The position numbers and the translations under genes are program-made. Below the pieces are notes generated by a model. That model saw nothing but the letters and a program-made list of their open reading frames with translations. It did not search any database and was not told the DNA's origin. A stretch of 64,000 nt of DNA from positions 219,029 to 283,028 of the forward strand of contig PBFW01000009.1 of assembly GCA_002719955.1 (NCBI GenBank). Direction: 5' to 3'. Source of the DNA: Deltaproteobacteria bacterium. Lineage in GTDB: Bacteria; Myxococcota_A; UBA9160; UBA4427. Numbering within the stretch: the first letter of the stretch is position 1; every line of letters starts with the position of its first letter. This document shows, one piece after another, positions 8,389 to 16,867 of this stretch.

Positions 8389-8424
8389 GCGACGCGGCAG
8401 ATCGACCCTGATCCGCCGCGTCGC
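8389..8424 (+). terminator. Strong hairpin after the 63-codon gene
   Basis: GCGACGCGGC at 8389-8398 pairs perfectly with GCCGCGTCGC at 8415-8424. An inner GATC/GATC pair after one A-C mismatch extends the stem to about 15 bp with a 6-base loop. There is no T-run after it, so it may be a non-canonical terminator or an mRNA 3'-end stabiliser. Confidence 0.55.
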
Positions 8425-8540
8425 TCGCAGCCCTATTCATAGACGCGGTTTCCATTGAGAAACCTTGTACGCGAGGAGAGGCGACGTCGTATCGTTGCGC
8501 CCGAAAGCGGGTGGCAGCTGCGCGCCCCTTGGCGGTTCGG

Positions 8541-8999
8541 CTAGTCGGGCTCCACATCCGAGATCACTTCGAGCTCATCCCAGATCGGACCGATCATCTG
8601 GCGAAGGAAATCCTCGCTGCCCCAGATGCGTTCCCCGCTCATCAGGCCCGGTGAATCCGGAGCCCCGATGAGAATGCCGAGCACCCGGTGGAACTCCGGA
8701 CCGCCGGATCCCTTCATCTCGATGATATATTCCTGCGAGAGCGCTCCGGGGCTGATCGTCTCCTCGATCATCGTGAACCCGATCTGCCGCGGCATGAATT
8801 CGTCGATCAGATGTTCGTAATAACGGCGGACACGCTCGCGGCCGACCATCCGCTTTCCGATCGGCCAGAACTCATAGATCGGATGCTCGATAAGGGTGGC
8901 CATCGTCCCGTCGAGATCGCCTTCGGTTTCGAGGGTCGCGTGCCGCGTGCCCAGCTCCAGCATCTTTTCGCTCGTCCAACCCGCGTCCGACCCCGCCAT
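8541..8999 (-). CDS. NTF2-fold (SnoaL-like) protein
   Basis: A 152-residue protein with the N-terminal helix TRHATLETEGDLDGTMATLIEHPIY, the PIGKRMVGRERVRRYYEHL block, and strands ending in the ISPGALSQEYIIEMKGSGG region. Repeated acidic and aromatic positions fit the SnoaL/ketosteroid-isomerase-like NTF2 pocket. It is divergent from the START-like secreted protein at 9099, with about 100 bases between the two starts. Confidence 0.7.
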   Translation of the reverse strand: MAGSDAGWTSEKMLELGTRHATLETEGDLDGTMATLIEHPIYEFWPIGKRMVGRERVRRYYEHLIDEFMPRQIGFTMIEETISPGALSQEYIIEMKGSGGPEFHRVLGILIGAPDSPGLMSGERIWGSEDFLRQMIGPIWDELEVISDVEPD

Positions 9000-9098
9000 T
9001 GCGACTCCGATCTCGTGTATTCGTTCGATCCAGCCTGGAGGCTACCCTTTGGAGATGTCACGCGCTGGGGGTGTGCACGGGTAAAACGGAGATTTTTG

Positions 9099-9815
9099 GT
9101 GCGACTGCTTTTGATGTGCGAAGTGATCCCTCTGACAGTAGGTCTGTTGCTGGGTACCCCGGGCGCCTGGACGCCAGCGGCCTCCGCCGAAGTGCTGGAC
9201 GACCCTTGGCAGATCGTTTCGACGCGGTCCCGTGGCGGGGTCGAAATGTCAGTTTATGTCGAGGCCCAGAAGAAGCCCGGTCGTCCGGCCTTCCGGATCG
9301 AAACGAGCCTGGAGGCGTCGCCGCCCGCGGCGGCCGCGACGCTGATGGAGGCGATGTTGGAATCGAAGGAGGCGATGGCGGGGGAGCGGCGGCGTCTGAT
9401 CGAGCGTACGGATCGTGAGGCGCTGGTTCACACCTATGTCGATCTCCCTTTGATGTTCTCCGACCGCGAAGTGGCGATTCGGGTCCGGCATACCGATGAC
9501 CTTGCGACCGGGACCCACCGGATCGATTGGGTCGATGAGAATGAGGCGCTTCCGCCGGTCGGCGATGGCGTGCTTCGCCTGGCCACCGAGGGTTATTGGG
9601 AGTTCCGGCCGAGCGGTGGACGGTCGAGCGCCACCTACGTCACCCGAGCGGAGGTTGGTGGATCACTTCCCGACGCCCTCAGCGACCGCCTCATGAGGAC
9701 ACAGGCGGTCGACACCGTGAAGCGGTTGCAGCGGCTGCTCGAGGAGCGGGGCCGAACCCACGTCGCGGGACCCCCACCGCGGGCGCTGGCCACGAGTGAA
9801 CACGACAACGAGTAG
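9099..9815 (+). CDS. Exported START-like (SRPBCC) domain protein
   Basis: A 238-residue product with a signal peptide (MRLLLMCEVIPLTVGLLLG, cleavage probably after ASA near residue 31) followed by a START-like lipid-binding fold: DDPWQIVSTRSRGGVEMSVYVE, the long FRIETSLEASPPAAAATLMEAM stretch, and TYVTRAEVGGSLPDALSDRLM with the C-terminal helix. GTG 9099 is preceded by ACGGAGA at 6 bases; the frame is open far upstream but overlaps the opposite-strand gene. It probably binds a hydrophobic ligand in the periplasm; ligand unknown. Confidence 0.7.
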   Translation: MRLLLMCEVIPLTVGLLLGTPGAWTPAASAEVLDDPWQIVSTRSRGGVEMSVYVEAQKKPGRPAFRIETSLEASPPAAAATLMEAMLESKEAMAGERRRLIERTDREALVHTYVDLPLMFSDREVAIRVRHTDDLATGTHRIDWVDENEALPPVGDGVLRLATEGYWEFRPSGGRSSATYVTRAEVGGSLPDALSDRLMRTQAVDTVKRLQRLLEERGRTHVAGPPPRALATSEHDNE

Positions 9816-9942
9816 CGAAGTCGATGACGCGCGGGCCGACCGCTGCAACCATCGAGGCGATCGATCGCCGGGCCGCCGCGGCGCCCGTTGAATGATAAGC
9901 TCGGGTCGCCCCTCCACTCTTGCCGTCGTCCGGAGTCGACTC

Positions 9943-10410
9943 GTGATCTACGCCATCGCCGCCTATTCGATCACCCTCGGCGCGCTCGCCCTCTATCTGG
10001 TCCTCCTGCAGCATCGCTGCCGACAATCCGCGCAAGAAGTAGCTCGTCACCGCGGCCGCGAAGCCGCGGATCCGCGTGCCGGCTTCAACGTCGGAGCCTC
10101 GCTGCTCCCACCGATCTGGATGCTCGGACACGGGATGAGGCTGCCGGGGGCGCTCCTGCTTGCGCCCTGCCTGGCGATCCTACCGCTCTATCAGCGAGAG
10201 ATGTGGCTTCCGCTGCTCTTCGTCTCGGTGATTCCGATCGCCGCGGGGGCGGCACTCGGTTTCGTCGGGAATCGGATCGCTGTCCAGCACACGGGCCTCG
10301 AAGGATCCGGTGCCCTTTCCGCCCATGAATTGCCCTGGGCGCTCGCGGGCATCGTCCTCCACGTCTTCGTGCTGCCGTGGACCTGGTATTTCGCGACGGC
10401 CGCAAGCTGA
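9943..10410 (+). CDS. Membrane protein, CcmD-like first helix, unknown function
   Basis: A 155-residue product: first helix VIYAIAAYSITLGALALYLVLLQHRCRQ, a charged linker, then FNVGASLLPPIWMLGHGM and two or three further helices. The first segment resembles CcmD-type short anchors, and the FNxGAxLLPPxWxLxxGM part resembles DUF2628-like proteins, but neither match is strong. GTG 9943 has GGAG at 7 bases; an ATG at 9892 has none. It ends 15 bases from the convergent HAL2-type phosphatase gene. Confidence 0.55.
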   Translation: MIYAIAAYSITLGALALYLVLLQHRCRQSAQEVARHRGREAADPRAGFNVGASLLPPIWMLGHGMRLPGALLLAPCLAILPLYQREMWLPLLFVSVIPIAAGAALGFVGNRIAVQHTGLEGSGALSAHELPWALAGIVLHVFVLPWTWYFATAAS

Positions 10411-10424
10411 GATCGCGAGGGGGC

Positions 10425-11429
10425 CTACGAGACGTCGACGAATCGGGCGACGGCGCTCAGGACCTCGTCATGGATCGGGCCGTTGGTCGCGATGACCCCG
10501 GAGTTGTTCTCGAGCTGGCGGCCGTGGCCGAAATCGAGATCGTGGCCGCGCACATCGGTGACCCGGCCGCCGGCTTCCTCGACGACGATCAAGCCCGCCG
10601 CGTGGTCCCAGATCTTCTCGCGGTAATCCTTGCGGGTCGGGAGCCTCAGATAGATCTGCGCCTGGCCCTGGCCAACGATCGCGTATTTGCATTGGCTGTC
10701 GACGCGAACGGGCTCTTCCGTGATATTGAGCGCTCTTGCGATCTGGGCGCTCTGGTCCTGGTCGCTGTGGCCCGATTCGACGGACTCGCAGAAGCGGGCC
10801 GCGGCCGTGTCGGCAATTTCGCTCACGCGGATCTTCACGGCGCCGTCGGCTCCGCTGGCCGTGAGGGGACGGATTTGGGCGCCTCCCCCCCGCGTTGCGG
10901 TCAGCAGGCAGCCGGGTTGGCCGTCGGGGCCGGGAAGGTTCGGGCAGCCGAGGACGCCCAGGACGACGCGGCCGTGTTCGAGCAAGCCGAGGGCGATGGC
11001 GTATTGCTCGCCGCGCAGGAAGCCCTTGGTTCCGTCGATCGGGTCCAGGGTCCAGTATTGTGGGGTCGAGTGGTCGGGCGTGACACCGCCGAGATCGATC
11101 CAATCCAGTGCCTGGTCGGCGCTGATGCCGGCGCCGCGCACGTTTCGGACATGCTCGACGACCTTGTCCCGGGTCTCTTCGGCGTCGGCTTCCCGGAGCT
11201 CCGCGGCATCTTCTTCACCCACGACCGCGCCGACCTTGGAGCTTCTGGCCAGGGAGGAACAGACGAGCGCCTGCGAGGCAAAGTCGGCGACTGTGACGGG
11301 GCTGCGATCCTTCTTTTCGAGGGTTGCGGCGGTGATGAGGTTCTTCTGAACGCTCAGGCAGACGCTGGCAGCGTCGCGAACGGCGCTGACGGCCGCTTCG
11401 AGTTCGCTGGTGAGTTCGAGCTTGGGCAC
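10425..11429 (-). CDS. 3'(2'),5'-bisphosphate nucleotidase (HAL2/CysQ type)
   Basis: Metal-dependent phosphatase of the inositol monophosphatase superfamily, most likely hydrolysing 3'-phosphoadenosine 5'-phosphate, the by-product of PAPS-dependent sulfation. Visible motifs: GEED (metal), LDPIDGTKGFLRGEQYAIALG (metal-binding DPIDGT) about residue 145, and the C-terminal KIWDHAAGLIVVEEAGG. The start is GTG 11429 with GAGGAA 5 bases before; ATG 11480 would add 17 residues. The presence of two sulfotransferase genes within 10 kb fits a role in removing their PAP product, which is inference. Confidence 0.85.
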   Translation of the reverse strand: MPKLELTSELEAAVSAVRDAASVCLSVQKNLITAATLEKKDRSPVTVADFASQALVCSSLARSSKVGAVVGEEDAAELREADAEETRDKVVEHVRNVRGAGISADQALDWIDLGGVTPDHSTPQYWTLDPIDGTKGFLRGEQYAIALGLLEHGRVVLGVLGCPNLPGPDGQPGCLLTATRGGGAQIRPLTASGADGAVKIRVSEIADTAAARFCESVESGHSDQDQSAQIARALNITEEPVRVDSQCKYAIVGQGQAQIYLRLPTRKDYREKIWDHAAGLIVVEEAGGRVTDVRGHDLDFGHGRQLENNSGVIATNGPIHDEVLSAVARFVDVS

Positions 11430-11785
11430 GGCTTCCTCGGGGCGGCACCGGGGCCGCGGGTCGTAGGGAGGCCGGACCATAGCGAAGGGATCGGTCGCGT
11501 GGTGGGGGCATCGGGCTGGCTCGTTGGTCGGCCAGCCACGGAAGCGAGGGTCCATATATGGGTCATCGACTTCCTTTTTTGGAATGGTTCTCGCCGTGAG
11601 AGATCGCTGCGCTCACGGGCAGCTGGTCGGCAGTGCGCTTCGGAGAGGGCGGCGGTGTCTGGGGATTGGAGCGCCGTCCCGGCGGATCTTCTCGCGCGGC
11701 CCATTGCTTGCGCGGAATTCGGAGAGGGGAGTCTGTGGGGGTTCATCCGTGTGAGGGCTGCACGAAGACGGATCGAGGAGATCGG
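11430..11785. other. Divergent intergenic stretch
   Basis: About 350 bases between the divergent HAL2-type phosphatase and the EEP phosphodiesterase. Frames on both strands run through but are Arg/Ser-rich shadows. It must carry both promoters; no consensus promoter stands out. Confidence 0.4.
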
Positions 11786-12943
11786 GTGTCGCTTCGCATT
11801 GGCACATTCAACGTATGGGGGCGCCCCGAAACCTTTGGGTTCGGGGACGATGTCTCCTCGCGGATGCGTGAGGTTGCAGGCCGGCTCTCGCGACCAGATC
11901 TCGACCTCTTGCTGGTCCAGGAAGCCTGGACCGAGGAGGTCCGGGGGACGCTCGAGGCCGGTGCGCTCGCTGTGGGCTTCGATGTAGCCGCTGGTTCGGG
12001 GGCCAGCGGCAGATTGATGATGCTCTCTCGGTTGCCGATCCGATCGGCGCGCTTCGATCGATTCCATTTTCGCGGTGATCCCGAACGCCTCGCCCAGGGA
12101 GAATTCCTGGGTGGCAAGGGTTTTCAGACAATGGTGATCGATGGGGACGGCGGACCGCTCACGCTGATCCATACCCACTTGCACGCGCGTTACCGCCGCG
12201 CGCGTCCGAAACTGAATAGTGCCGTTCGAACGGCCAGCTCCTGCAGATCATCGGGCACCTCTCCGTTGTCGAGGGGACCGCCGTCGTCGGTGCTGATTTC
12301 AACTGTGCTTCGGGCGATCCCGAATACGAGATCTTCCGCGGTCTCTCGGGGGCGTTGGAGCTCGGCGGTGGAGACCAGCCCCCGGCGCTCTCGCGGGCCA
12401 ACTACTACAAACGACACCGATCGGGACGGGACAAACGAATCGATTTCCTCTTCGTTCGTCCGGGTGCTGAGATCACCTGGCGCGCGGTGGACACCCGCCT
12501 GCTTTTCACCGAGCCCACGCAGATTCGTGAAATCGATCGATCCCTCTCCGATCATTTCGGATTCCGCGCCGAGCTGAGACTCGCATCGGGGAGGACGGAT
12601 TACGTCGCCTCACATTCGATCGCGCTGGATCTGCATACTTTCGTTCTCGCGCGTCATCTCCTCGACGTGGGTTGGCAGGAAGCGGATCGTCGGGAACGAA
12701 CGCATTTCCAGTTCTCTGCCCTATGGCCGCTGCTGGCGCGCTGGCGTGCGGCGGCACCCGACGATCGATCGCCGCCGTTTCCTGCGCACCATGCTGGGAG
12801 CATCGGCCTGGGTTGCGCTGGTTCCGGCCGTCGGGTTGGGGGCGCTCGCACGACTCGATTCCGACCGGAAGCGGGACGCCTTCGATGAAGGCCGCGAGAT
12901 CCTCTCCCGGCTCGCGTCGCGGCCCGAGCGGAGTTCGGCCTAG
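11786..12943 (+). pseudogene. Endonuclease/exonuclease/phosphatase-family protein, two compensating frameshifts
   Basis: GTG 11786 (GAGGAG 5 bases upstream) begins an EEP-fold phosphodiesterase with GTFNVWG, LLVQEAW, and HTHLHA. Around 12235 the frame moves back one base and continues QLLQIIGHLSVVEGTAVVGADFNC; then RIDFLF and SDHFGF complete the metal/catalytic set (N, E, H, D, N, D, H). Around 12740 it returns to the first frame for a C-terminal tail with RRRFLRTMLG and a hydrophobic helix, stopping at 12943. The two single-base shifts cancel, giving about 385 codons. This looks like either sequencing indels or a recently broken gene; the motifs themselves are intact. The stop overlaps the convergent sulfotransferase stop. 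Confidence 0.75.
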
Positions 12944-14136
12944 GGACTCTCGGCCTCCCCCACGATGAATCGTTCGCGATATGCGGCGAACGCTTCGCAG
13001 ATGATCTCGCGGGTGTATCCGAATTCTGCCAGGGAGTAGGCGTGGGCTGCACGTTTGTCCCGGCGGTTGTCGTCGCCCCATCGTTTCATCGCTTCGCGTG
13101 CTTCGTTCGTGAAGGGTCGACCGAGCCGCTCGTAGATCATTTCGATCGAGCCCAGCGGATCCTTGCGCGTCTCCTCATAAAGCACATCGATGAAACGATC
13201 CTCGAAGCCCGAGTCGCGATCGGTCAGACATTTCGCGATCCCCCATGACCAGAGTTCGAGGCATTGTTCGCCGACCACGAGGGGGTCGACCGCGTCGGAA
13301 TTCGTGCGCCAGGTCGAGCAGTAGAGACTCGCGATCGAAGGTGAGGTCTCGACGGGGTCGCGATGGGTCTGGACGATCATCGCGTCGGGGAAGAATTCGA
13401 AGATCTGTGGGATTCGGCCGACGTGGAAGGGCGCCTTCAGGATCCACCGCTCCGCCGGGTGCCCCGCCTCCTTTTTCTGCCACTGCAAGAATTGCAGCAT
13501 TCGTTTCAGATGGGCGTAGCCGTCGCGAAGATCGCTCTCGATGACGAAGCGGCGATAGTTCGGCACGTTGCAGAAGGCATCCGGCACGCCGGAGAGGAAG
13601 GCGTGTTCGAGAAGCATGATCTCCTCGTCCGGGCCCTCTGGGTCCCAGGGATGGATCGTTGCGAGTTCCGGTGCGGCTTCGAGAATCGCCTTCACTTCGG
13701 CATGGGCATCGGGAATGCGAGGGTCTTCGTGTCGCCAATCCGATCCCGGGTAGGGTGAGGGCGCTCGACACTCCCACCAACGTACGGCGTAGACCTTCGG
13801 GTCCGCCGAGAGCAGTCGATGCATCATCGTGCTTCCCGTTCGTGCGAGTCCGACGATCACCGTGGGTGCCTCGATCCGCTCCTCGAGGATCTCGGGATGT
13901 CGCACGAAATAATCCTGCGCAGAGAGGCGTCCGACGAGGCTCCCCACGATGCGCTCGTACATCGTCACCCGCCCGACGGCGTGAAGTGCCGCCTCGCTTT
14001 CGAGCCCATCGAGGAGTCGGCGCATCGGGTCGAGAAAGAGGTCGTCTCCGAAATCATCGAGCCCGGCACGCCGGCGTGCTTCGTCGAGGACGATTTCCTC
14101 TTCGAATCGAATTTCGGGAATGGCTTCGGTCATCAT
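12940..14136 (-). CDS. Sulfotransferase family protein (Sulfotransfer_3-like)
   Basis: Transfers sulfate from PAPS to an unknown acceptor. The 398-residue product has the 5'-phosphosulfate loop VIVGLARTGSTMMHRLLS about residue 95 and the 3'-phosphate motif MIVQTHRDPVETSPSIAS about residue 260, separated by the WWECRAP and ILKAPFHVG blocks typical of the longer bacterial sulfotransferases of mycobacteria and proteobacteria. ATG 14136 is chosen over the upstream in-frame ATG at 14217 because the preceding 27 residues are Arg-rich and unrelated to the family. Confidence 0.87.
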   Translation of the reverse strand: MMTEAIPEIRFEEEIVLDEARRRAGLDDFGDDLFLDPMRRLLDGLESEAALHAVGRVTMYERIVGSLVGRLSAQDYFVRHPEILEERIEAPTVIVGLARTGSTMMHRLLSADPKVYAVRWWECRAPSPYPGSDWRHEDPRIPDAHAEVKAILEAAPELATIHPWDPEGPDEEIMLLEHAFLSGVPDAFCNVPNYRRFVIESDLRDGYAHLKRMLQFLQWQKKEAGHPAERWILKAPFHVGRIPQIFEFFPDAMIVQTHRDPVETSPSIASLYCSTWRTNSDAVDPLVVGEQCLELWSWGIAKCLTDRDSGFEDRFIDVLYEETRKDPLGSIEMIYERLGRPFTNEAREAMKRWGDDNRRDKRAAHAYSLAEFGYTREIICEAFAAYRERFIVGEAESP

Positions 14137-14285
14137 GGGCCTCGGAGTCGTGGGCGATCGGGCGGCCGAGCATAGGTCAGGGACCGTCCGCGTGGTGCGT
14201 CTGGCGAGGCGACGCAACGCCCGAAAGCCGTGGACTGGAGCGGCCCCGAGCTGGAAGGGTGGTATTTTCCCGCTGAGGCGGGGGC

Positions 14286-15434
14286 ATGTCCGAAGAAGTC
14301 GATCGAGCCACTCAGGGAAGCGGAACGGAATCGGGATCGCGCTCCGATTCGCCCCGGGTGTGGCTGATCGTCGGCGAGAAGCGGGGCGACAATGCGCAGA
14401 TTCGCAGTCTCGCGCGTTCCGTCAGTTGGGCATTCGAGGAGAAGACGGTTCGGGTGGCGCCGGAGTGGATCGATGGGAAGCCGCGCGTGAGAGCCTCTCT
14501 CGATCATCTCGACCGCGATCACTCCGACGCGTTCGAGGGTCCCTGGCCCGATCTCGTCATCACGGCCGGACGGCGGTTGGCGAGCGTTGGATTGTGGATC
14601 AAGCAGGCTTCGGGCGGACGCACGCGGGTCGTCGTGATCGGCAAACCGCGGGGGCGCACCGAGGATTTCGATCTGATCGTCGTGGCGGCACATTATGTGA
14701 TGCGAGATGCGCCCAACGTGGCCCGTCACGCCTTTCCCCTGAATCAGGTCGATCTCGATGCGCTGGCGGAATCGAAGCGAGCCTGGGCCGGGCGGCTTCG
14801 CTTGCGCCCTCGGCCGCTGACGGCTCTGATGGTGGGTGGCCCGACCGGTGGGCTTCGCTTCGATGTGGAGACAGCGCGAGCGCTTCTCGAAAAGACCCTT
14901 GAGGTCGTCGATTCCCAGAGCGGTTCGCTCTATGTCACGACGAGCCGGCGTACGCCCCCGGCCGTTGCCGACTGGTTTAGGGAAGCGTGTCCAGAATCGG
15001 TTCCGCTCTATCTCTATCGGTCGGATTCAGCGTTCGGGGAGAACCCCTACGCCGGATTGCTGGCGCTCGCGGATGATTTCGTGGTGACCTCGGATAGCCT
15101 GTCGATGATGGTGGAGGTGGCCCAGCTCGGCCGGCCCCTGCGGATCCATCCCCTGACGCGCGATGCCGGACCGGTCGAGGGCGCGCTCGTCGCGGCCGGG
15201 CTTCTCGAAGCGCTCTCGCCCCGAATGAACGCGATTCCAGCCGGAGGGGGCGTCGCGCGCGCGTTGTCCGCGCTCGGATGGCCGATCCATTCCCGCGATC
15301 TGACGGCGATCTCCCGTCGACTCGTGGAGATGAGGTTGGCGGGTTGGCTCGGTGATCCGGCGGTCGAGCCCGCCGTCTATCACGACGATGCGCTCGAGCG
15401 CGTCGCGGAGCGCATCAGAGCGCTCGTCGCCTGA
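14286..15434 (+). CDS. ELM1-family (DUF1022) putative glycosyltransferase, copy 1
   Basis: A 382-residue member of the mitochondrial-fission-ELM1 family (GT-B-like fold, function in bacteria unproven). Visible blocks: VWLIVGEKRGDNAQIRSLA at the N-terminus (family GDNAQ), PDLVITAGRRLASVGLWIK, LTALMVGGPTGGLRF, SLYVTTSRRTPP, and VVTSDSLSMMVEVAQLGRPL near the C-terminus, where GT-B enzymes bind the nucleotide sugar. A second, diverged copy lies convergently at 15580. Alphaproteobacterial relatives are often near envelope polysaccharide genes. Confidence 0.8.
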   Translation: MSEEVDRATQGSGTESGSRSDSPRVWLIVGEKRGDNAQIRSLARSVSWAFEEKTVRVAPEWIDGKPRVRASLDHLDRDHSDAFEGPWPDLVITAGRRLASVGLWIKQASGGRTRVVVIGKPRGRTEDFDLIVVAAHYVMRDAPNVARHAFPLNQVDLDALAESKRAWAGRLRLRPRPLTALMVGGPTGGLRFDVETARALLEKTLEVVDSQSGSLYVTTSRRTPPAVADWFREACPESVPLYLYRSDSAFGENPYAGLLALADDFVVTSDSLSMMVEVAQLGRPLRIHPLTRDAGPVEGALVAAGLLEALSPRMNAIPAGGGVARALSALGWPIHSRDLTAISRRLVEMRLAGWLGDPAVEPAVYHDDALERVAERIRALVA

Positions 15435-15437
15435 TGC

Positions 15438-15470
15438 CCAGACGGAATCTCCAGTTTGAACCCCGTCTGG
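15438..15470. terminator. Hairpin between convergent ELM1-family genes
   Basis: CCAGACGG (15438-15445) and CCGTCTGG (15463-15470) form a perfect 8-bp stem with a 17-base loop directly after the first gene's stop. No T-run follows. It may act as a bidirectional terminator for the convergent pair. Confidence 0.4.
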
Positions 15471-15579
15471 AACTGCGGTCCGAAAGAGGCCTGTGATCCT
15501 CGGTCGCACGTTTCGCCCCGCGCAGAGGTCGCCTTTCGAGATCCGCAGAACCGTGGCGTCGTGCTCGGCCTAACGCGGC

Positions 15580-16800
15580 CTAGAAGAGCGCTCGTACCCG
15601 CGCGACAGCCCGCGCCATGTCTTCGAGGGGCGGCGCCTCGGCATCGGGATGTCCATCGCCCAGCCAGACCGCTCGTTTCGTGTCGATCAGCAATTGCTGA
15701 ACGATGCGGATATCCCGCGTCAGGCGCTGGGGGCCCATACGCATGGTCATGCGGTAGATATGCGCCTTGAGATGTGAAGGGCTGAGTCCCATTTTTGAAT
15801 CGCCGCTGTCGAGCTCCGCGGCGTCCGCGATGCCGTCGAGCCAGGGATTCTGCTTCATCGAAGTCATGCCCTCGCCGGTATCGTAGAGATAGACCGGCCG
15901 GTCGGTGACACAGGATTCCGCCATCATCGACACGCTGTCCGCGGTCACGATCACGCGGTCCGCGAGGCCCAGGAATGCGAAGAAGGGGTTGTCAGGGTCA
16001 TCCTTCTTCCAGCGGTAGCGTATCGAGGGCGATTCGATTCCGGCGAAGAGTGCGTCGGTCGTTTCGTCCAGGGTCCGCGCGCTGGTCGTGATGAGCAGGG
16101 ATCCACCGAATTCCTGGATCAGCGCTTCGGCTTGCACGGCGAGGCGCTCGCCCGAGGCGCGGTCGAAGGGGTAGGGCCCGGAGTTGCCTCCGCACAGGAC
16201 CGCGACGAAGGGTCGCGGAAGGTCGGATACACGATCCCGCCAGGCCACGGCCGCCTCGTCGAGGCGTTCACGCGTCACGCGATGCAGCGGGGTGTCGTTG
16301 TGGACGATATTCGGGTCGTCGGGAAGCCGGTATTGAGGCGTCGTGATGACGAGGTCCCAGGTCGGTGGGGGTGCCCAGGGGCGCCCGACGTGGATCAATC
16401 GCACCCTTTTTTCCGACTCCTTCTGGGCCCGCTTGCGGATATAGCGAGCGATCGGCTCGTTCTTGCGGCCGGCGCTGATCACGAGGTCGGGCCAAGGCGC
16501 TTCGAGTCGGCTCGACTCCGCTTGCACGATGCCCAGCAGATGTGCTCCCCAGGGCAGGTTTACGAGCTTCTCGTAGCGCTGGAAGGCGAAATGTTTCTCG
16601 ACGAGGTTCCAGCCCAGGGCTTCGCCTAGCCCGAGCACCTGGGAGTTGTCCCCCGCACGGTTGCCCATCAAGAGCCAGACGAGGGGTTCGCTGGTCTGGT
16701 CGCGCGGCTTCTCGGCCCAACTCGCCCGATTCTGTTCCGGTTCCTGATCCGGCAATCTCGTCCCCAGTCCACGATCTGCGGAGAACCACAGTCTGTTCAA
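15580..16800 (-). CDS. ELM1-family (DUF1022) putative glycosyltransferase, copy 2
   Basis: A 406-residue paralogue of the gene at 14286, in convergent orientation. Shared blocks are VWLLMGNRAGDNSQVLGLGEALG, WPDLVISAGRKNEPIARYI, FVAVLCGGNSGPYPF, SLLITTSARTLDETTDAL, and VIVTADSVSMMAESCVTDRPVYLY. It differs in a long C-terminal region (HLKAHIYRMTMRMGPQ). The frame opens at TTG 16800 after a GAGGT; an internal TTG is possible. It lies 67 bases downstream of the lptFG fusion on the same strand and could be cotranscribed with it, which suggests an envelope role. Confidence 0.8.
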   Translation of the reverse strand: MNRLWFSADRGLGTRLPDQEPEQNRASWAEKPRDQTSEPLVWLLMGNRAGDNSQVLGLGEALGWNLVEKHFAFQRYEKLVNLPWGAHLLGIVQAESSRLEAPWPDLVISAGRKNEPIARYIRKRAQKESEKRVRLIHVGRPWAPPPTWDLVITTPQYRLPDDPNIVHNDTPLHRVTRERLDEAAVAWRDRVSDLPRPFVAVLCGGNSGPYPFDRASGERLAVQAEALIQEFGGSLLITTSARTLDETTDALFAGIESPSIRYRWKKDDPDNPFFAFLGLADRVIVTADSVSMMAESCVTDRPVYLYDTGEGMTSMKQNPWLDGIADAAELDSGDSKMGLSPSHLKAHIYRMTMRMGPQRLTRDIRIVQQLLIDTKRAVWLGDGHPDAEAPPLEDMARAVARVRALF

Positions 16801-16867
16801 TCTACCTCAACCGCTTGGCGACTCGCACAGATCCTCGCCGGTCGTGCGCGGCTTGTGGCGTTCCCGG

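Noticed and set aside
10377..11987. 536-codon plus-strand frame
   Set aside because: It is antisense to the HAL2/CysQ-type phosphatase, whose motifs are unmistakable; long antisense frames are expected in GC-rich DNA.
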